From the NCBI GenBank assembly GCA_018714325.1, contig DVNN01000164.1:1-36066 (forward strand): a stretch of DNA of 36,066 nt. The letters run 5' to 3'. Below, in pieces: positions 29,274 through 36,066 of the stretch (its first letter is position 1; every line of letters starts with the position of its first letter). Source of the DNA: Candidatus Pelethocola excrementipullorum (GTDB taxonomy: Bacteria; Bacillota; Clostridia; Lachnospirales; Lachnospiraceae). Made by a program: the position numbers and the translations under genes. Under the pieces are notes generated by a model. The model made no database searches. It was not told the origin of the DNA and saw only the letters and a list, made by a program, of their open reading frames with translations.

Positions 29274-31100
29274 ATGGTTATGAAAACCCAGAGAAATGAT
29301 GTAAGAAATGTTGCAATTATCGCCCATGTTGACCATGGCAAAACCACTTTAGTGGATGAGCTTTTGAAACAAAGTGGTGTATTCCGTGCCAATCAAGAGG
29401 TACAGGAACGTGTAATGGACTCCAATGATATCGAACGCGAACGTGGAATCACCATTCTGGCCAAAAACACGGCCGTATATTACAAGGATACAAAGATTAA
29501 TATCATCGATACACCAGGACATGCGGATTTCGGTGGTGAGGTTGAGCGTGTTCTTAAGATGGTAAATGGTGTTATTCTGCTCGTGGATGCCTTTGAGGGT
29601 GCCATGCCCCAGACAAAGTTCGTACTTCAGAAAGCCCTGGATCTGGACTTGAAGGTGATTGTCTGCATCAATAAGGTCGACAGACCGGAAGCCCGGCCGG
29701 AAGAGGTAGAGGATGAAGTTCTGGAGCTTCTGATGGATCTGGATGCATCCGATGAGCAGCTGGACTGCCCGTTCCTATATGCCTCCGCAAAAGCAGGTTA
29801 TGCAATGGCTAATCTGAATGACGAGCAAAAGGATATGACTCCACTGTTCGAGACCATTATGGACTATATCCCCGCCCCAGAAGGAGATCCTGATCAGGGA
29901 ACCCAGATACTGATCAGTACCATAGATTACAACGAGTACGTGGGCCGTATCGGCGTAGGTAAGGTGGATAATGGTAAAATCTCGGTAAATCAGGAAGTAA
30001 TGCTGATGAACCACCATGAGACCGACAAAAAGAAAAAGGTGAAGATCAGCAAGCTCTACGAGTTCGACGGTCTGAATAAGGTTGAAGTTGCAGAGGCAGG
30101 TATTGGTTCTATCGTGGCTATTTCAGGAATTGCGGATATTCATATCGGAGATACCCTCTGCGATCTGACCAACCCTGAGACCATTCCGTTCCAGAAGATA
30201 TCTGAGCCCACCATCGCCATGAACTTCATGGTCAATGATTCCCCCATGGCCGGCCAGGAAGGTAAATTTATTACCTCCCGTCATCTGCGGGAACGCCTTT
30301 ACCGGGAATTAAATACAGACGTCAGCCTTCGGGTTGAGGATACCGATACGCCGGAACGTCTGAAGGTTTCCGGACGTGGTGAGCTTCATCTCTCCGTATT
30401 GATAGAAAATATGCGCCGTGAAGGTTATGAGTTTGCGGTCAGCAAGGCAGAGGTTCTCTATCATACCGATGAACGCGGACGGAAGTTGGAACCTATGGAA
30501 ATCGCCTATGTGGATGTTCCCGAGGAGTTCTCCGGATCGGTAATCCAGCGGCTGAGTGAACGTAAGGGTGAACTTCAGGGAATGAGCCCTACCAGCGATG
30601 GTAACACACGTCTGGAATTCGAAATTCCTGCCCGCGGACTGATTGGATTCCGTGGAGATTTTATGACGATGACAAAAGGACAAGGTATCTTAAATACCTC
30701 CTTTGATGATTATGCACCTTATAAGGGAGACATCCAGTTCCGTAAACAAGGATCTCTGATTGCCTTTGAGACCGGTGAGTCCGTGGCCTATGGATTGTTT
30801 TCCGCTCAGGATCGTGGTACTTTGTTCATCGGTGCCGGTGAAAAGGTATATTCCGGCATGGTTATCGGCCAGAATGGTAAGGCCGAGGATATTGAGATCA
30901 ATGTCTGCAAGACTAAGCATCTGACCAATACCCGTTCTTCCTCTGCAGACGAAGCGTTGAAGCTGACTCCTCCGAAAGTTCTTTCCCTGGAGCAGGCTTT
31001 GGAATTCATCGACAATGATGAATTGCTGGAAGTGACACCGACGTCTCTTCGAATCCGCAAACGTATTCTGGACTCAAAGATGCGGAAGCGTTCAAAGTAA
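29274..31100 (+). CDS. typA: Translational GTPase TypA/BipA
   Basis: [64 protein letters not shown]-terminal BipA domain. Start could be 29280. Confidence 0.99.
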   Translation: MVMKTQRNDVRNVAIIAHVDHGKTTLVDELLKQSGVFRANQEVQERVMDSNDIERERGITILAKNTAVYYKDTKINIIDTPGHADFGGEVERVLKMVNGVILLVDAFEGAMPQTKFVLQKALDLDLKVIVCINKVDRPEARPEEVEDEVLELLMDLDASDEQLDCPFLYASAKAGYAMANLNDEQKDMTPLFETIMDYIPAPEGDPDQGTQILISTIDYNEYVGRIGVGKVDNGKISVNQEVMLMNHHETDKKKKVKISKLYEFDGLNKVEVAEAGIGSIVAISGIADIHIGDTLCDLTNPETIPFQKISEPTIAMNFMVNDSPMAGQEGKFITSRHLRERLYRELNTDVSLRVEDTDTPERLKVSGRGELHLSVLIENMRREGYEFAVSKAEVLYHTDERGRKLEPMEIAYVDVPEEFSGSVIQRLSERKGELQGMSPTSDGNTRLEFEIPARGLIGFRGDFMTMTKGQGILNTSFDDYAPYKGDIQFRKQGSLIAFETGESVAYGLFSAQDRGTLFIGAGEKVYSGMVIGQNGKAEDIEINVCKTKHLTNTRSSSADEALKLTPPKVLSLEQALEFIDNDELLEVTPTSLRIRKRILDSKMRKRSK

Positions 31101-31118
31101 GATAGCTGCCAGAAGGCA

Positions 31119-31167
31119 AAAGAAACTCCTCCCAGACTTCTACAGGATGTCCGGGAGGAGTTTCTTT
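31119..31167 (+). terminator. typA terminator
   Basis: AAGAAACTCCTCCC...GGGAGGAGTTTCTTT. Confidence 0.88.
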
Positions 31168-31185
31168 ATGGTTTTAAATGATGAT

Positions 31186-31332
31186 GATGATACCAGGGGC
31201 AAAAGATCATGCTTTTCATGCTTGCATGAAAAAGTATGAGTTTGGGGCCGCAAAACATGAGAAAGTAGCCCGAAAAGGGCGGATTTCAAATGTTTCTAGG
31301 GTGCTGAGTGCCAGTGGCACTCGTTTAGCACC
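31186..31332. repeat. Cluster of three consecutive hairpins (REP-like composite element)
   Basis: Hairpins 31208-31238 (CATGCTTTTCATG/CATGAAAAAGTATG), 31253-31295 (AAACAT..GCCCgaaaaGGGC..ATGTTT), 31300-31332 (GGTGCT-GAGTGCCAGTGGCACTC-AGCACC), preceded by GATGATACCAGGG shared with the element upstream of typA. Confidence 0.6.
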
Positions 31333-31852
31333 GACCGAAGCGGAGCGAAGATGTGGGAGCACTTTTGTGCCGCCCTTCTTGATTATGGTATTCCTGGCTC
31401 CAGTGACTGACCACTTTTATCAAAAGTTTCTGCAGGCTTTCTCTTTCCTCATTACTTAGCATGTCAAATAACTCCTCTTCACTCAACCTGCACTTATGCT
31501 CATGCTTGTTATGGTGGCCGTGATTGTAATTGATGCCATGATCTAAGTCGTGATCGTGCCCATGTCCATAATTTTGATGGTGCCCGTGATGATGCTTGCC
31601 TTTATGTCTATGAGGCCCATCCCCTCTACTCTTTCCGGTTTTTAGCTTCAAGATATAAGCGCATTTCATAAACAGATGCGCCAAATCAGGATTCTCTCCT
31701 TCCGGTCTGCCATGTCCTACACCGCCATTTTCCAGATGTTCTTCACCTGAAAAAAATCTTCTTCCTTTTCCACATTGTAATGCATCCCTTGCACATTCAT
31801 TCGGACACAGTGTACATACTTCTTTATTATTATTTGTATTATCATCTGCCAT
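31325..31852 (-). CDS. His-rich, Cys-motif protein; possible MarR-derived metal-binding protein lacking the winged helix
   Basis: CTLCPNECARDALQCGKGRRFF; His-rich PHRHKGKHHHGHHQNYGHGHDHDLDHGINYNHGHHNKHEHKC; C-terminal helix LSEEELFDMLSNEERESLQKLLIKVVSHW; RBS AAGGAGG before ATG. Confidence 0.75.
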   Translation of the reverse strand: MADDNTNNNKEVCTLCPNECARDALQCGKGRRFFSGEEHLENGGVGHGRPEGENPDLAHLFMKCAYILKLKTGKSRGDGPHRHKGKHHHGHHQNYGHGHDHDLDHGINYNHGHHNKHEHKCRLSEEELFDMLSNEERESLQKLLIKVVSHWSQEYHNQEGRHKSAPTSSLRFGRC

Positions 31853-31874
31853 ATTATGATCCTCCTTGTTTTTA

Positions 31875-31938
31875 ATAGTTAGGTACCTTAATTATTATAT
31901 TAATGCATCTTCGCCTTTTTGTCAAGGTACCTAACTAT
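31875..31938 (-). promoter_or_regulatory. Sigma-A promoter bracketed by paired operator-like inverted repeats
   Basis: ATAGTTAGGTACCTT (31875-31889) and AAGGTACCTAACTAT (31924-31938) are perfect 15-nt inverse copies; between them on the minus strand TTGACA-N17-TAATAT. Confidence 0.8.
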
Positions 31939-31994
31939 ATTTTTTATCATTTTTATAACAGATAACTTTCTTAAGCATTTTCCCATGAAATGCG

Positions 31995-32034
31995 AAAGGA
32001 GCTGACATACTAATTACTTAGTACATCAGCTCCT
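31995..32034 (-). terminator. Terminator downstream of the polysaccharide deacetylase
   Basis: AGGAGCTGA...TCAGCTCCT stem. Confidence 0.75.
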
Positions 32035-32053
32035 ATTTTATTAAAACTTATAT

Positions 32054-33175
32054 TTACCGATTCTTGTCTGTCACAGAATCCTTTTCCAGATTATCATCTG
32101 TAAAACCAAAATATGTAACACCGGGCTCGGCTTCATAACCTCTGGAAGCCGCCAGTTCCTTTACCGTCACCAGCTCAAATCCTCGGTTCTTTAACTCAGG
32201 GATTATAGTCTGGCAGGCAGTTACCGTGGCTTCATGTATATCATGCATCAAGATGATGTCACCACCTCCTGCATTGTCCAATACTGCCGATATGTTTGAA
32301 TTCACATCTTTTGTCTTCCAGTCCAAAGTATCCACATTCCAGAACCAGCAAGAACGCCCTGTGGCCGCCGCCAGCTCCTTGGTGTATTCGCCAAAGGGGA
32401 ATCGAATGACCTCGGCACCCACACCATTATTATATTGAGCAATTAACTGATCTGTCTGGTCAAACTGCTGCTGTGCTACCTCCTGGCCCTTGGCCTTCAG
32501 GTTAGGGTGATCATAAGAATGATTCCCCAACATATTACCCAGCTTCACCATCCTGGGTATTATATCTGCCCCATACCGCTCCACATTGATTCCCTGCATG
32601 AAGAAGGTGGCCTTACTGTCGTTTTGTTCCAGAATATCCAGCAAGGTATTCGTATACGGTCCCGGTCCATCATCAAAGGTCATGGCAATTACCTTGGATT
32701 TATCTCTGTCGGGATCATAGATGCCATTCTCATCAAAATAATGTCCCTCTCCGCCTATGGCAGTCCACCCCGTGTCCATATATCCATCGCTGCCGAAATG
32801 ATACTTCTGGTCTTCAACGGTCAGCCATCCATTGGTATAGTAGCTCTGACTATCCGCCGCGTACCACCAGCCTTTACTGTCCACCTGCCAGCCGGGTGCA
32901 TCACTGGTTATCTTCATGCCCTCGGCCAATGCGCTCTTTGCCACATCTCCGCTTCCGTCTTCCAGGTTGTTGGTTCCAGCCTGAACCTGCAACATGGTAA
33001 TCGGATCATTGTTGACTGGAACGCCGGTGCTCTTCACAAAGGGCTTTGCCGCCTTCCATCCCACTGTCACGATTAACAGCGCCACTACAACGCAAATTCC
33101 CACCTTAATACAATTCTGTATCAGCGTTACTCTGCGGTTGCGCTCTATGATTTTTCTCAGTTTTTCCTTATCCAT
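32054..33175 (-). CDS. Membrane-anchored NodB-type polysaccharide deacetylase with cell-wall/choline-binding-type repeats
   Basis: TM near N-terminus; GWWYAADSQSYYTNGWLTVEDQKYHFGSDGYMDTGWTAIGGEGHYFDENG repeats; NodB motifs MTFDDGPGPYT, GNHSYDHPNL, RFPFGEY, DIILMHDIH. Confidence 0.93.
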   Translation of the reverse strand: MDKEKLRKIIERNRRVTLIQNCIKVGICVVVALLIVTVGWKAAKPFVKSTGVPVNNDPITMLQVQAGTNNLEDGSGDVAKSALAEGMKITSDAPGWQVDSKGWWYAADSQSYYTNGWLTVEDQKYHFGSDGYMDTGWTAIGGEGHYFDENGIYDPDRDKSKVIAMTFDDGPGPYTNTLLDILEQNDSKATFFMQGINVERYGADIIPRMVKLGNMLGNHSYDHPNLKAKGQEVAQQQFDQTDQLIAQYNNGVGAEVIRFPFGEYTKELAAATGRSCWFWNVDTLDWKTKDVNSNISAVLDNAGGGDIILMHDIHEATVTACQTIIPELKNRGFELVTVKELAASRGYEAEPGVTYFGFTDDNLEKDSVTDKNR

Positions 33176-33436
33176 CTTACCACCAAATTCCATCTATGTA
33201 TCATGAGGTTAGAGGATGCTTAACGCTCCTGGCGAAACAATCTTTCAACCTCTCAAATAATCATTGTTACATTTCTATCATAACGTTTTCCATGACAATA
33301 TTCAATTACTTTTCTGTTAAATTTACATAATCCGACAAATTTATCATACCCATAAGGCAAATAAGACCCAGAAGAGATCAATCATTCTCTCCTGAGCCAT
33401 ATTTGACAATAAATAGATTTTCTCTGAATCAAAATA

Positions 33437-35002
33437 TTATTTCTCGATATATTCGAACCAATCGAAATCCCCATGGACTCCGTTGCCCTGCAGATCCTGG
33501 CAGCAAATGCCCACCATGGCACCTGCAAAACCATTTCCTTCCACTCTCTCGTCGGATAAGGTATGCATATCCAGCTCCTCTCCAGCCTTCACATACTCCG
33601 CCCCGTCCATGGAATAGTAAAACTGCAGTACGCCCCTTCTCACCTGGGCTTTCAGGTATACGGCACCTTCCTCCGGTATGCTGCAGCAGGGGCTGTCCTT
33701 TACCTCCTTATTCACCACAGAAGTTACCTGGATACAGCGGCCCAGTTCTTCATCCCTGGTAATCTTCACATAGTGGTAATTATCATAATTATAATAACAG
33801 GTCAGCCCTGCCATATGGTGATAATCTCCCGGGCAGAATTCCACCTTTGTAACAGCATCGTAATCAAATGCCTGCTGCCTTCTGGCCGCAAATGCCTGGC
33901 GATACTTGGATGACAGCGAATTGCCTCCACGAATCCTCAACCATCCCGGTCTGGAGGTAAGGTCCAATCCACAATTGCGGGCCGATTCTCTCAGGGTCAT
34001 GAACTCCCACGGAAGGCTTTCCCCCTCAAACTCCTCCCGAATCTTCTGCCGGGGCTCATCCGAAGGATCATCGGAGCAGTGATTTTCGAAGATTGTGAAT
34101 GGAAGACTTCCCCCTCCTGCCAGCTTAAACCATCCGTCTTCCGTCCATATGATATTCTGAATCGCGGTTTCCCGCCCCAGAATACTACACCCATCCACAG
34201 GTCTGGAACAGAGATGAGCCATAAACCAGCTGCCATCCGGGGCCTCTACCAGCTGCCCGTGACCAGCCCTCTGAATCGGGTAGTCCTCAGCTGCCTTTGA
34301 AGTGAGCATCGGATTTTGGGGATCCACCTCATAGGGGCCTGTTATGTTTTCTGATCTTGCTACGGTCACACAATGTCCGAATTCCGTACCGCCTTCCGCA
34401 CAGGTGAGATAATAGTAGCCATCCTTTTTCATCATATTAGGGCCTTCGGTGGTACCGATGGGACTCCCCTTAAAGATACGGTAAACCGGTCCCTTCAGTG
34501 CCTGTTGCGCCTCATCATATTCTTGAATATCCACGCCGCTGAACCGATTCTTATCCACTCTATGGTCTATGGTCATGTTCACAAGCCACTTTTTATCCCC
34601 ATCATGAAACAGGGACGGATCAAACCCGGAACAGTTCAGATACACCGGATCCGACCATGGCCCATCTATCTTCTCTGCTGTTACCAGAAAATTATGGGTA
34701 TCCTTGAATCTGGAGCGGTTGGTATAAACTATGGTATACAACAGATAAAAACGACCATTGTCATAGGTCAGGTTCGGAGCCCATATGCCGCAGGCCGTAT
34801 CGATCCCTTTCAGATCCAATTTACGGTCATCATTTAAGGCTGCCGCCACAAACTTCCAGTCCTTCAGATTCCTGGACTGGTAAATATTCACTCCGGGAAA
34901 CCATTCAAACGTTGATACTGCAATATAATAATCATCTCCTACCCTTACTATGGATGGATCTGGATTAAATCCCTTTAAAACAGGGTTCTGTATCTGGGCC
35001 AT
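33437..35002 (-). CDS. GH43 family glycoside hydrolase (beta-xylosidase/arabinofuranosidase-like)
   Basis: NPVLKGFNPDPSIVRVGDDYYIAVSTFEWFPGVNIYQSRNLKDWK, GIWAPNLTYDNGRFYLLYT, FDPSLFHDGDKKWLVNM, TEGPNMMKKDGYYYL; C-terminal beta-sandwich. Confidence 0.93.
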   Translation of the reverse strand: MAQIQNPVLKGFNPDPSIVRVGDDYYIAVSTFEWFPGVNIYQSRNLKDWKFVAAALNDDRKLDLKGIDTACGIWAPNLTYDNGRFYLLYTIVYTNRSRFKDTHNFLVTAEKIDGPWSDPVYLNCSGFDPSLFHDGDKKWLVNMTIDHRVDKNRFSGVDIQEYDEAQQALKGPVYRIFKGSPIGTTEGPNMMKKDGYYYLTCAEGGTEFGHCVTVARSENITGPYEVDPQNPMLTSKAAEDYPIQRAGHGQLVEAPDGSWFMAHLCSRPVDGCSILGRETAIQNIIWTEDGWFKLAGGGSLPFTIFENHCSDDPSDEPRQKIREEFEGESLPWEFMTLRESARNCGLDLTSRPGWLRIRGGNSLSSKYRQAFAARRQQAFDYDAVTKVEFCPGDYHHMAGLTCYYNYDNYHYVKITRDEELGRCIQVTSVVNKEVKDSPCCSIPEEGAVYLKAQVRRGVLQFYYSMDGAEYVKAGEELDMHTLSDERVEGNGFAGAMVGICCQDLQGNGVHGDFDWFEYIEK

Positions 35003-35018
35003 ATTACCTCTCCTTATC

Positions 35019-36066
35019 TCATGTTTTGTTCTTATTCCTATATTCTTTTGGCGTCATCTTATAATACTTTTTAAATAAGACACTGAAATATTGGGCGTTG
35101 GTGTATCCTATCTGTTCTGCTATCTCATAGGTCTTAAAGTTGGTATCGGCCAAAAGTCTGGCCGCATGCTCCATGCGCACCTTTATGATATAGTCGCTGA
35201 TATTCATGCCGGAATGCTTTTTAAACAATGTGCTTACATAATTAGCGGACAGATGAACCTGGGCTGCAATCTCTTCCAGCGACAGTTCCTCCCTGGCATA
35301 ACAGTCATCGATATAGCCTTTGACCTTAACAACCAGTTCCTCTATGGTCTCCTCCGCCGACATTTCAGGCCTGTAACCTAAGACAGGATACTCCTCTTTA
35401 GGGTATTCCTTGTCCAATATATCCCTCAAATGATTGACCTTCAGTGCTTCCATATAAGATTCATGTACGTGGTCGATGGTCTCATACCACCTTCCCATCC
35501 CTGCGTATAGATGAATATTTAATTCCGTTTGGAGCTTCAAAATCTCATGTTGCAGAAGATTGAGGATTTCCATCCCGTTGTCGCCCTGCTCATCCAGCAG
35601 AACCCCATTTAGATACTCTTTTCCCTGAAAGAAAGAGATTGCATATCCCGCCTCTTTACACCTTTTCCCAATCGTCTCCTCGATTGCCCGAAACCATTCT
35701 TTCGTCTGTACGAGAAATCGTATTTCATCCATGGACTTAAGGGACTCAATCTTAAATGAAACCGTGCCATACCGCCTGCAGTGGAGATCGATTCCCAAAT
35801 GCTCCGCCTGTTCTTCAATGGCCTTTCCCTCCAGCTTATTACAGCTGATCTCACGGAAAAAACTTCTTCTTTGCGCCTCAAGATTCTTTTCTTTCAGCCG
35901 TTCGCTTTCCGTCTCTGCCTCTATCTGTTTGACCGCACTTTGGACAGCTTCCAGCACCGCTTCATCACTTTCGTACTTTAGTACATACTGACAAACCCTG
36001 TATTCCAACGCCTTTTTCGCATATTCAAACTCCTCATAGGCGGTCAACAGGACAATCTTCACCTTC
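35019..36066 (-). CDS. YesN-type response regulator (receiver plus AraC HTH), 5' end beyond the right edge
   Basis: VLLTAYEEFEYAKKALEYRVCQYVLKY receiver C-half at the window edge; C-terminal AraC HTH (LSLEEIAAQVHLSANYVSTLFKKHSGMNISDYIIKVRMEHAARLL...IAEQIGYTNAQYFSVLFKKYYKMTPKEYRN). Confidence 0.93.
   Translation of the reverse strand, partial: KVKIVLLTAYEEFEYAKKALEYRVCQYVLKYESDEAVLEAVQSAVKQIEAETESERLKEKNLEAQRRSFFREISCNKLEGKAIEEQAEHLGIDLHCRRYGTVSFKIESLKSMDEIRFLVQTKEWFRAIEETIGKRCKEAGYAISFFQGKEYLNGVLLDEQGDNGMEILNLLQHEILKLQTELNIHLYAGMGRWYETIDHVHESYMEALKVNHLRDILDKEYPKEEYPVLGYRPEMSAEETIEELVVKVKGYIDDCYAREELSLEEIAAQVHLSANYVSTLFKKHSGMNISDYIIKVRMEHAARLLADTNFKTYEIAEQIGYTNAQYFSVLFKKYYKMTPKEYRNKNKT

Noticed and set aside
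31178-31459. Plus-strand ORF of 93 aa after typA
   Set aside because: Starts just after the typA terminator, spans the hairpin cluster and is antisense to the His-rich gene; no family resemblance.

Overview
The window looks like low-GC Firmicutes chromosome, most likely Lachnospiraceae/Clostridia, and is mostly housekeeping and carbohydrate-utilisation genes. I saw no rRNA, tRNA, CRISPR array, transposase or phage genes.

Main blocks, left to right:
- A CprABC/LanFEG-like peptide-resistance ABC transporter with an OmpR-type two-component system (1-3433).
- An apparently orphan YesM-type histidine kinase (3845-5641).
- A phosphohexomutase and a GH94 disaccharide phosphorylase resembling chitobiose phosphorylase (5807-9670).
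- DUF4190 and DUF975 membrane proteins, then trkA-trkH and a DUF2752 protein (9955-14845).
- A threonine-pathway cluster: ACT regulator, hom, and an ApgM-like putative homoserine kinase, with a structured spacer (14860-17929).
- prfB with a programmed +1 frameshift, rubrerythrin, secA and hpf (18113-23353).
- A eukaryotic-type (HIS6-like) HisA standing alone (23567-24343), an S66 peptidase and an Asn-rich repeat lipoprotein.
- A lysine riboswitch upstream of dapA-dapB, then a tandem-OB SSB-like protein.
- typA flanked by related inverted repeats.
- A His-rich Cys-motif protein (31325-31852) whose promoter is bracketed by a perfect pair of operator-like palindromes.
- A NodB deacetylase, a GH43 enzyme and a truncated YesN/AraC regulator (32054-36066).

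The strongest candidate for something undescribed is the His-rich protein. Its ends look like MarR-family dimerisation helices, with a His-rich segment where the DNA-binding domain would be. The palindromic promoter and a repeat cluster that forms its 3' end add to the interest.
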